Shown here one piece after another: positions 45,702 to 55,283 of a DNA stretch of 64,000 nucleotides; the first letter of the stretch is position 1; each line of letters opens with the position of its first letter. The DNA lies in NCBI GenBank assembly GCA_017979445.1, contig JADQWC010000630.1, forward strand, positions 1-64,000, written 5' to 3'. The DNA is from Akebia trifoliata. Taxonomy: Eukaryota > Streptophyta > Magnoliopsida > Ranunculales > Lardizabalaceae. The notes below the pieces were generated by a model. It was given only the letters and a program-made list of their open reading frames with translations, was not told the DNA's origin and did not search any database. The position numbers and the translations under genes are program-made.

Positions 45702-46883
45702 ATGCTAGTCGCAGGCGATAACCCAATCGATCAGTTAGTCAAAACAACCGTCATAGGAATGCACCCTGTAGAGAAGATCAATTTTGGGAGATTCATGTTG
45801 AAGAGTGCTCTCTACTTCCACGAATTTGAGATAGACTGGAACCTATTACATGCTATGGCTAAGCAGTGGAACCCCTATCTTCACATATTCCATATGGGGT
45901 ATATACACTTGTGCCCCACTCACGAGGATTATTGTGGCATCACGAGGATATCCATTTCAGGACCTCTAGTCAGGCCCTTATTGAAGATCGGATATTCTGG
46001 TGACCTCACCACAGGACTAAATACTTCCAAGGAAGAAGCCAAGGCCTTAGTCTATGACGGGAGATTGAACTTAGTACCTTTACTGGGCCTGTATCGCCCC
46101 CGCAGCCACCCTATCAATGTAAAACCCGAAGCCTGGCGAGCCACTAGAGATTATCGATTATGCTTAGGAATCCTAGCCCAATACATACTGACCTCCAATA
46201 GTGATGGCCAAGCTATCCCTGAGTCCTTCATAGATATAGCCTCTCAACTCTCAAGGAAAGCCAACCCGGTACCTCTCATCCTAGCTGAAACCTTCTCAGG
46301 TTTAGATGCCATAAAAAACGGTGAGCGGGAAAGCTTCAAAGGAAGCCCCTACTTACTCCATATGTGGCTTTGTGACCGTCTCAAAATCGTAGAGGTTCCC
46401 TCAAACCTCGAATATGGGCCATAACACTTTTTCAAGAGAAACCTGTTAGTACGTCACAACTCAGTCAAAGCTTGGAGTAAATGGTTAGACTCTCGCCTTG
46501 CCTGTCATATCGATTTTAGGTGCCCTTGGTGGATGACTGATCCCCCTATTCTAGGAACCAAAGGATCCTACAATGTCCGTCTGATTGATTTAGAAAAAAC
46601 ATCTTTTTACCATCCTAATCTGATCCCAGAACAGTACGATGTACCTACAGAGTTATCTTTACCTTAGCACAAAGCTTTCTTTTCCCCTGAGCCTTTGACT
46701 GAAAAGTTAGTACACCTTATTGAGAAAGCTTGGAACAAGCGCATCTTAGGGTATCCAGACGGACCAGCAGAATTCAGAGAGCCAGTTGTTAGAGCCAAGA
46801 GGGTCAAGCCTGACAGCAATCCTGATGACCATCAAGACAAAGCCAAGCGTCTATGTAAAAATAGTTCAAATCAAATTTGTTGA
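45702..46883 (+). pseudogene. Tat-D ORF1 (extra ORF upstream of gag, plant-mobile-domain-like)
   Basis: A single frame from ATG 45702 (the open frame extends a few codons upstream to 45687) to 46883, broken by TAA at 46422-46424 and TAG in the SLP-stop-HKAF context near 46664. About 390 codons. Features: WNLLHAMAKQWNPYLHIFHM, CPTHEDYCGITRISISGP, YRLCLGILAQYILTS, SPYLLHMWLCDRL, and a basic C-terminus (RAKRVKPDSNPDDHQDKAKR). A protein of this kind precedes gag in Ogre elements, and similar sequences occur in plant-mobile-domain/DUF-type proteins. Its function is unknown. Both stops are point changes, so it was intact until recently. Confidence 0.75.
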
Positions 46884-47077
46884 GAGATGTTTTAATAAGA
46901 ACATATTGTTTGTCAGTCATTTTCAATAAAACTATCTTTCTTTTTGAATAAATATTTTCTTTTCGAATACTCATTGTGTGAATGGATTAATTAATGGATT
47001 GGTGCACAAACCTCAATAAAATGATTCTTAAAATGTTATCAAGGGGGTAATACTGAAATTGACTAAATCTACCTTTG

Positions 47078-48361
47078 ATGGGGTCATATAGGATTATCAT
47101 TGAGCCTAAACTCAAGCGTCCACCTCCTAGTTGGAGTCGTAAGTCCAGTCAGTTAGAACGAACCACAGTATCAAGTCAACAAGTAGAGATGGTGTCAGAA
47201 TCTGAGCTCACAGAGATCCGTAAGATCTTGGCAGCCTTTGCCAATGATATCAGCAATATAAAAGGCAAGGTAGAAATGTTAGAATAGACCTCGGAATCGA
47301 CGGATAATCTTCTAGATGACCCAAAAGGAAAAAAGGTAAAAGAGAAACGTCCACGTGAAGTCTTCGAACTCGACGGAGACGAAGAGTATGTTGATGAAAA
47401 TCCGGCGTTGTCTAATAGAATGTCTCAATTGGAGTCAGCTATGAAGAGTATAAAGGGTATTGATGAAATTGCAGCAGGCATTGAAGCTCTAAACTGCATC
47501 CCTAGAATCCACTTGCCAGAGAAGTTTGTGATACCTAAAATGGATAAGTTCAATGGGACAGGGTGTGCGAAAATGTATCTTAAGGTATATGTTACCAACA
47601 TGCGCACTATGGGGCTCAGCGATGAACAGATGACATTATTGTTCCAAAGGACTTTATCAGGATCAACACTACGTTGGCTAATGACTCAAGATCCAGTTAC
47701 TGTGGGTACGTGGGAGAACAAGTCAAAGACCTTCTGGCATCAGTATAAATACAGTACTGAGATTGAGACTTCAAGAAGGGATTTGGAAGCAACTAAACAA
47801 AAAAATGGGGAGACATTCACTGATTTTATTGGTCGTTGGAGGGCCAAGGCTTCTCAAATATAGGATAGACCTTCGGAGAAGGAACAAGTAGCGATTATCC
47901 TAAAGAATCTCTCTCAAGGATATGCTCAGCACTTAGTGGCCCAATACCTCCCTACTTTTGAATCATTGTTACAAGTCGGAAGCCAACTCGAGGATGCATT
48001 TGCCTCTGGAATTCTTTTCAACCCCTCAGATAACAAGCCTAAGAAACCATATGTTTCCAAACCCAATGTCAACCATACTTACATTGCCAATACCTCAGTT
48101 ACCCCAGCTCAACCCCCAACCCAGACTAATAACCAGGTTCACCCAAGTCAACCTCGAACTCCGCGTCAGTTCACCAATTTAGGGACGAGTCTCACTGTAG
48201 TGCTTCATAAATTGATGAAAAAAGGGCTTCTTACCCCTATCCAACCCCGACCTTTACCTAATCCCTTGCCAGCTGGACACAATGCTAACGCGTTCTGCGA
48301 GTTCCATCAAAATCCTGGCCATCACACGCATCGATGTATCACCTTGCGCCATGCCATTTAA
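47078..48361 (+). pseudogene. gag: Tat-D gag
   Basis: ATG at 47078. An N-terminal basic part, a coiled-coil-like segment (ESELTEIRKILAAFANDISN), then the capsid (RIHLPEKFVIPKMDKFNGTG, MGLSDEQMTLLFQRTLSGST, WENKSKTFWHQYKYSTEIET, ETFTDFIGRWRAKASQI), a Pro/Gln-rich tail, and a zinc knuckle of the modified type CEFHQNPGHHTHRC at about 48296-48337. In-frame stops at 47285 (TAG), 47861 (TAG) and 48359 (TAA), all in one frame. TAG and TAA at Gln-compatible positions suggest C-to-T loss. Confidence 0.9.
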
Positions 48362-49527
48362 AACCTTATTGACAACAAAAAGGTCACCATCCCTAGCCCA
48401 CCAAATGTCACCACTAATCCACTTCCTACTTATCAACCTCCACCAACCTTGAACATGGTTTCTCACATCCCGTTACTATTTGAGCCTGTTTCTCTCATCC
48501 ATCCAATCCAAGTTAAACCGCCTAGTTACCCCCTTACCGGGATAGCCTTCACTGATGAGGTTTTTACTATGAACTATGAACCACTTGACTTAACCTCGGA
48601 TGATATGTATTGTTTATCCCCGCCTCGTTACGATAGTCCCGCATTCACTAGTTACCTATTGGCTCAAATGAATCTAAAAAATCCTGTACCTTTGAGGAAT
48701 GAAGATCCATACTTGTTGACTGAAGAAAATGAGCCTTTCTCCCTTTCCTGTGATGAAGTAAGACATATGACTTGAGGGAGAAGAGTTTTTAAGTCACAAG
48801 AACTCTGTGTTAATAATCCAGCAGCCCTGGCAAAAAAAGAAGGAGAAGATCCTACTAAGGAAAGCATCGAAGAAGATAACTCCGTGATCAAGCAGTTGAA
48901 AAAATCAGGGGCCAATATCTCAGTATGGGGGTTACTCATGGCTTCCACTGCTCATAGGGAGGCTGTTCTCAAAGCTCTAAAGACAGCCCAAGTCTCCCTT
49001 GATACTTCTCCAGATCAGCTGGCCAGTATAGTAGGGGCAACTTATGTGGAGAATATTTTATCCTTCTCGGATTCAGATCTCCCTAAAGAAGGGGCAAGCC
49101 ACACTAAGCTGTTACACATTACAGTTGATTGTAACAAGATGAGTGTACCTCTGGTTTTGATCGATAATGGAAGTACACTAAACGTTTGTCCGCTGAAAAC
49201 TGCTACTTGTCTCGGGTTAAGACTGAAGAACTCAAGCCCATTAATCAAGGTGTTAGGGCTTATGATAACACCAAGAGGGATGTACTGGGAATTTTGCACC
49301 TTCGATTGTCCACAGGCATAGTTGAATTTCCTGTGGAATTTCAGATTATTGATATCTAGTCCTCTTTCAATTTACTGTTAGGGAGACTATGGTTATACCA
49401 GATCAAAGCCATCCCTTCTACGCTACACTAGAAGGTCAAGTTTATCAAGGATGGGCTAGTAATTACTCTTCATGGAGATGCTGAAATTGTAGGGATCGTA
49501 AATAATACTAAGGCTAAGAATGAGCCG
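48362..49527 (+). pseudogene. pro: Tat-D post-gag linker and protease
   Basis: Continues the gag frame. The linker has YPLTGIAFTDEVF and DDMYCLSPPRYDSP; TGA at 48773-48775. Then IKQLKKSGANISVWGLLMAS and the protease with VLIDNGSTLNVCPL at about 49152-49193 (the D-N-G-S form of the aspartic-protease motif seen in this lineage). A one-base loss near 49247-49252 shifts the frame; the following residues (RAYDNTKRDVLGILHL, FPVEFQIIDI, SFNLLLGRLWLYQIKAIPST) are in the next frame with TAG stops near 49358 and 49428. Protease would cleave the polyprotein. Confidence 0.85.
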
Positions 49528-50064
49528 TTGCTTGAGATTCAACCAGAACAACAGGAAGTAGAGCTTAGTGGGTTCAAATTTGAAAAGATATGCTCAGTCC
49601 AATGGGATCAAGCCATGAAAGAATATTTTCCAATGGAAAATACCTCTAATTGCTACATGGCCAATATATTCAAGAAAATGAGATTCTTCCCTGGTATGGG
49701 CTTAGATCGCAAGCAGCAAGGTGTTAAACAGGCACCAGTGATTAAAGAGGTCATCGGCACATTCGGACTAGGATATAAGCCTACTAAGGAAGATTGGGCC
49801 CAATACTCGAAGACTAAACAGGACAAGACCATTGCTAAAAGGCAAAGGCGTACCATAGATCTCATTAAAATGAAGCCTTATCGAAAGACCCTCAATAGTT
49901 ATTTTGTGAAAGAAGGAGAAGACTTCCGTTACTATGGGTTCTCAGAGTCGTTCATTGATCACATCACAGGTACTCGTCTGCCGGGGTTTGAAATCTTCTT
50001 TGGCATGGAATGGCCTGAAAAGGAAGCAAGCGTAGAAATTAAGGAGAAGAAAGTTGAAGACTGA
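49528..50064 (+). CDS. Tat-D G-patch segment between protease and RT
   Basis: Open for 178 codons. Residues from about 49672 (KKMRFFPGMGLDRKQQG ... FGLGYKPTKEDW) have the glycine spacing of a G-patch, a motif that binds RNA or RNA helicases. It is followed by KRQRRTIDLIKMKPYRKT and FSESFIDHITGTRLPGFEIF. It is part of the polyprotein, not a separate gene; its start here is only the point after the last frame break. The assignment is by eye. Confidence 0.7.
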   Translation: MLEIQPEQQEVELSGFKFEKICSVQWDQAMKEYFPMENTSNCYMANIFKKMRFFPGMGLDRKQQGVKQAPVIKEVIGTFGLGYKPTKEDWAQYSKTKQDKTIAKRQRRTIDLIKMKPYRKTLNSYFVKEGEDFRYYGFSESFIDHITGTRLPGFEIFFGMEWPEKEASVEIKEKKVED

Positions 50065-52020
50065 CAGCTCGATCTGGACTCCCTCAACATAGATCAACTA
50101 TTCATTAAAGATCATGGTATCTTAGTGTTGTCAGTTGAGAAAGGAATCCCAAATCCTCAGTCTGTAATCAAACCCGCTATTGGGTCTCTATCAAATTATC
50201 CTGTAATCAGTCTTGTGTGGCATGTCAAGGCTGGGTCTGTCGGTCCCATTAATCCTGTTCAGTCTGACATGCCAGTCGAGTCATTTATTTCTGTTGAGTC
50301 AAATAAGTTAGTTGTTTCTACTGAGTCTGTTATTTCTAGTGAGTCTGTTTTTCCTGCTGAGTCAAGCGAGTCTGTCAAGTCTGCAATGAGTCCTGTTATC
50401 CCATCTTTTTTCAATGAATTGAAAGAAATTTTTGATTACCCCGAGTGCAATAATAATTTAACTAATAATCTAGCTTCGGAGGGAGAATCTTCTAACGAGG
50501 AACCTCCCCCTGAAATAATCAAATTACTTGAACAAGAAGAGGAACGTCGAACTCAACCTCTAATAGAGGAAGTAGAGGTTATCAACCCTGGAACAAAATA
50601 AAGTCCTCAAGAAATTCGTATAGGAGTCACTTTATCTCCTGATGAACGCAAAGGGATAGTAGATATGCTCAGAAAGTTCAAAGACGTGTTCGCGTGGTCT
50701 TACGAGGATATGCCGGGGGTAAGCACAGATATTGTTCAACATGGGATTCCGTTATATCCTGATGCTCGACCAATCAAATAGAAACTTCGACGTATGAAGC
50801 CGAAATGGACTTTGAAAATCAAAGAAGAAGTTACGAAGCAGATTAACGCTGGATTTTTGGAAGTAGTAGAATACCATGAGTGGATTGCTAATGTCGTCCT
50901 AGTGCCGAAAAAGGATGGAAAAGTCAGGATGTGTGTGGATTTTAGAGACCTAAACAAAGCAAGCCCAAAGGATAGTTTCCCTTTACCACACATAGATGTT
51001 CTAGTGGACAGTACAACAGGGCACGCTTTGTTGTCCTTCATGGATGGATTTTCAGGGTACAATCAGATAAAGATGGATTCTCGAAATATGCAAAAAACGT
51101 CGTTCATCACACAATGGGGAACCTTCTGCTACAAGGTCATGCCTTTTGGTTTGAAGAACGCTGGAGCCACCTATCAAAGAGTAGCCACGACTTTACTACA
51201 TGACATGATACACAAGGAGGTCGAAGTCTATGTAAATGATATGATAGTCAAATCCAAAGAACGACTAGGGCATGTTACTGCGTTAGAAAAGTTTCTCACA
51301 AGGATTCAAAAGTACCAACTCCGCCTCAACCCATAGAAGTGTGTATTTGGAGTAACTTCTGGAAAATTAGTAGGATTTGTGGTCAGTCAGAGAGGGATCA
51401 AAGTAGACCCTGTGAAGATTAAAGCTATCCGAGAGATGTCGCCGCCTGAAACTGAAAAGCAGATTCAGGGTTTTCTAGGCAGAATCCAATATGTTCGCAG
51501 ATTCATCGCTCAACTCACCAATATCTGCGAACATATTTTCAAGCTTCTCAAGAAGAATGAACCAACAGTTTGGAATGAGCAATGTCAAAAGGCTTTCGAC
51601 CAAATCAAAGAGTATCTCTTAAATCCGCCTATTTTGGTTCCACCCACACCGGGCGAACCACTTCTTCTTTATCTGTCAGTCACAGAAGAAGCTATGGGAT
51701 GCATGCTTGCACAGTATGACAAAGATACTCGCAAAGAAAGGGCCATCTACTACATCAACAAGAAGATGTTAGAGTATGAGCGAAAATATTAGGTTCTTGA
51801 AAAAACTTGCTTAGCACTGGTATGGACTACTCAGAGACTTCGGCACTATATGCTGTCTCATTCAATTATCCTGTTATCTCGGATGGATCCTCTCAAGTAT
51901 CTTTTCGAGAAGTCGGTGTTGATAGGGAGAACCGCATGTTACACAGAAGTCTATCAAGGAGAGGGCTGTAGCAGAATACTTGGCAGATAACCCTGTAGTA
52001 GAAGGAATAAAGCCTGTTGA
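50065..52020 (+). pseudogene. pol: Tat-D reverse transcriptase and first RNase H
   Basis: The linker NPQSVIKPAIGSLSNYPV and an acidic Ser/Glu-rich stretch precede RT (from about 50620): FAWSYEDMPGVSTDIV, VRMCVDFRDLNKASPKDSF, FMDGFSGYNQIKMDS, CYKVMPFGLKNAGATYQR. The active site reads YVND (51229-51240) instead of YVDD: AAT for GAT at 51235. The first RNase H (LLLYLSVTEEAMGCML, YYINKKMLEYERKY) lacks the leading catalytic Asp. Stops at 50600, 50779, 51334 and 51790. A deletion of about 35 bp near 51932 (present in Tat-C) changes frame. The second RNase H domain downstream probably replaces the first one's activity (family knowledge). Confidence 0.92.
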
Positions 52021-52620
52021 TTAATTCCCTAATGAGAACATCTTGCACGTTAAAGAAGAATCGTAGAACCAAGCATGGCAGTTATACTTTGATGGAGCCG
52101 CCAATCAAAATGGGTATGGAATAGGGGCAGTCCTGTTTTATCCAGAAGGGTGCCATATTCCTATTACTATTAAATTAACCTTTTCGAACACTAATAACAC
52201 GGCTGAATATGAGGCGTGCATCACGGGGCTCGAAGCTGCTTTGAACATAGGTATTACAGAAATTGAAGTTTTTGGGGATTCAGCCTTGGTCATACATCAG
52301 TCATTGGAAGAATGGAAGACTATGGATGAAAAGTTGAAACCTTACCATGAGTATTTGTTAAACTTAGTCAGTAAGTTTAAAGCTATCCTGTTCCAGCACT
52401 TGTCAAGGGAGGATAACAGATTTGCTGACTCCTTAGCAACTTTATCTTCAATGATCCATTTGCCCCCTGGCATGGAATTGAGACCAATCACTGTTGAAGT
52501 TAAAGACAAACCCGCATACTGTCATCAGATCAACATTGCTACTCGACTACCCGATGGAAAGTCATGGTACACAGACATAAAGAAATTGTTGGAAAAACGA
52601 GAATTCCCTGAAGAAGCATC
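52021..52620 (+). pseudogene. Tat-D second RNase H (archaeal type)
   Basis: LYFDGAANQNGYGIGAVL (from about 52080), NTAEYEACITGLEAALNIGI, EVFGDSALVIHQ, and DNRFADSLATLSSMIHLPPG. These give the four acidic residues in order. A second RNase H acquired by Tat-lineage elements is established knowledge. One TAG at about 52064-52066 lies just before the domain; within the domain the frame is open. Confidence 0.9.
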
Positions 52621-53790
52621 GAGGAAGGAACGACAAACTCTACTAAGATTAGCATCTCAATTTATCCTTTGCGCAGGAAGTTTATATAAAAGGTCTTATG
52701 ATGGGATTCATTTGTCATGTGTTGATGAAGATCAAGCTAAACAGATAATGATTGAATTACATTCAGGAGAATGTGGCCCTCACATGAGTGGGAAAATATT
52801 AGCTAAAAAGATTATGAGACAAGGATACTATTGGCCCACGATAGAGACAGATTGTCATCACATGGTCAAAACCTGTCATAAGTGCCAAATACATGCGAAC
52901 CTTAATTAGTGGGTCTGACTTCACCATGGCTATTCTCAGTTTGGGGAATTGACATTATTGGTAAAATATCGCCTAAGGCATCAAACGGGCACGAATACAT
53001 TCTAGTTGCCATCGATTATTTTACCAAATGGGTCGAAGCTGCCTCTTATGCTATCCTCACTGCTTCTCGAGTTGTAAAGTTTATTCAAACGAACATCATT
53101 AGTCGATACGGGGTACCTTCAGAGTTGATCTCCGATAACGGGTCACACTTTAAAGCTAAAGTTATCAAATTGTGTTCAAAGTTCAAAATCTCACACCACA
53201 AATCATCTCCTTACCGCCCTCAGACTAATGGAGCAGTCGAAGCAGCTAATAAGAATATTAAGACTATCCTCAGAAAAATGTGTCAATCACATCGAGATTA
53301 GTTAGAAAAACTGCCATTTGCATTATGGGCATATCGAACCTCAATTCGATCCTTTATTGGAGCTACTCCCTACTCCTTAGTTTATGGCATGGAAGCAGTC
53401 TTGTCAGTTGAAATGGAGATTCCGTCTCTCAGGATTTTGTTAGAAAGTCAATTGTCAGAAGCAGATTGGGTTCGCCAACGGTATGAAGAATTGAATTTGA
53501 TCGAAGAAAAATGACTAAGAGCGTTGTACCACGTGCAAGCTTATCAAAGAAGAGTCGCCCGCGCATTTGACAAAAAGATCAAGGCCCGTCACTTACAAGT
53601 AGGAGACTTAGTACTCAAAGAGAATCGGACACCTATCTTTGACCCTAGAGGAAAGTTCAAACCAAATTGGAGAGGTCTGTTCACCGTCAAGGAAATATTA
53701 CCAAGAAAAGCTGTCAGACTTCAAGATCATGACGGAATCGGATTACTAGAACCAACCAATCTTGACCAAATCAAACGGTACTACATTTAA
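52621..53790 (+). pseudogene. int: Tat-D integrase
   Basis: HHCC finger: ELHSGECGPHMSG ... CHHMVKTCHKCQIHAN. A loss of about 20 bp at 52903 (relative to Tat-B) shifts the frame. Core: SVWGIDIIGKISPKASNGHE, ISDNGSHFKAK, TNGAVEAANKNIKT (D, D, E all present). TAG at 53299 (TGG in Tat-B) and TGA at 53512 (also TGA in Tat-B and Tat-C). The C-terminal part, 53524-53790, ends DQIKRYYI. The residues needed for strand transfer are kept, but the frame is broken. Confidence 0.93.
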
Positions 53791-55283
53791 GGAGGCCATC
53801 TTTGGCCGAATCAAACCTCATATTACCCAGTTACCCAGTTCAACATATCCTTTCTCAACCCTAGAGGAGGGAAGCTTCGAACTACGTTTTGGTCTGATCC
53901 CAAAATTCTGGGGTATGTAGGCAACCTGAGAAGTTACTTCAGGCCCGACCACATCAAAATAAAAAAAAATATATTTCCCACACAATAAAAAAAACATAAT
54001 AAAAAAAAAATTCAAAAGAAAAGAAATATCATCCAAAATGGGAAAGAAAATTTAAAGAAAAAGAAATAATTTAAAAGGAAATGCCACACAAGGGGCATTT
54101 GGGTTTTTGAGCCTCAAAATCCCTTTCTTTTTATACCCAGTCCTAAGCCTACCCATGAAAGTCCTCCTAAATACCGTGCGAAAAGTTAAGAAAGATAGCA
54201 AAGCATGATCAAACAGCAACTCCAAGAGTTCAGAGGAGAAGAAAAAGATAAAAAATGATGAAGCCTGCTAAGTTGAAAATCTGAAAAAAATGACTTAGGC
54301 AAAAATTAAGGCAAGCTCGCAAGGTTGAAAATTTAAAAGGACAACTTTGACAACAATCAGAGCCAAGAAAAAAAAAAAAGAAGAGCTCGCTAGATCGAAA
54401 ACCTGAAAAGGCGATCTAGGCAAAAGTTAGAGCAACAAAGAAAAACAGAAGAAAATCCCAAGCTGAGAGCGGTCCGAGCTGAAACATCAGAAGTCCAAAT
54501 AATTAAGGCCAATACTTAGCTTAAACCAGGCATAGACTCAGAAGCCACAAGTATCTTGGCTACGATCGATCTAAAAACTCTTACTTTCTCGAGTGAACTA
54601 ATGGAGAAAAGGGTGAATTCTATGATGAATCTCAAAAGGAAATATTTTGTTCTCTTGAGCCTGACTCAAAATCTTTAATAAAATTAATCAAAATTAAAAG
54701 TTGGATCTTTATTGTGCTTGTGGTAATCAAATATTTCAAACCTTCATACAAGGGGCATTTTCTTTCTTGTAACTTTTCCCCCTTATACTAGGGGCATTTT
54801 TTTTAATTTTTGCATGATGTGTTCAATTATCTTTAATGCTACGTACATTGTCAAACTAGGGGCATTTTGTTTTTGAGCAATGTTAATCCTAAAAAAAATA
54901 ATAAGAATAAGAACCCTAAACTTAAGGTTACCCTCTTGATAACACTTTTTTCGAAAAACTTTTGAAGTTCAAAAGAAATAAAAAAAAAACTCAGGTTTTA
55001 AATTCATAAAACTTTTTGGATAAAACCTTGAGGTTCAAACAAAAGCACTTTGGATCTCACATTTGACTGCGCCCAGAGATTAACTAATAATTCGCTTACC
55101 TAGAGTAGGTGATATGGCATTCTTTCGTTTCCCAGATTCCTTTCCAGATCCAATCATTCTTAGATTCGATCATTTCTCTTCCAGATTCATTATCTTTCAG
55201 ATTTATTCATTCTCCGATTCATTCCAATCAGTCTTCTCCAAATTCATTCATTCTTTTCCAAAATTCCTTCATTCCTTTGCCAG
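53791..55283 (+). other. Tat-D 3' UTR, upstream part
   Basis: Collinear with the 3' UTRs of Tat-A and Tat-B over conserved blocks (CTACGTTTTGGTCTGATCCC, GAGAAGTTACTTCAGGCCCG, the AAATGCC hairpin at 54079-54100, the stem-loop array at 54268-54419). AGGGGCATTT words, resembling the polypurine tract, occur at 54091, 54751, 54790 and 54858. No protein-coding frame is shared by the copies. Confidence 0.8.
54268..54419 (+). repeat. Tat-D 3' UTR stem-loop array
   Basis: CTAAGTTG (54268) with TGACTTAG (54291); CAAGGTTG (54320) with CAACTTTG (54342); CTAGATCG (54390) with CGATCTAG (54412). Linkers are A-rich with a CTGAAAA core. Compare 13587-13787 and 29934-30133. Confidence 0.7.
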
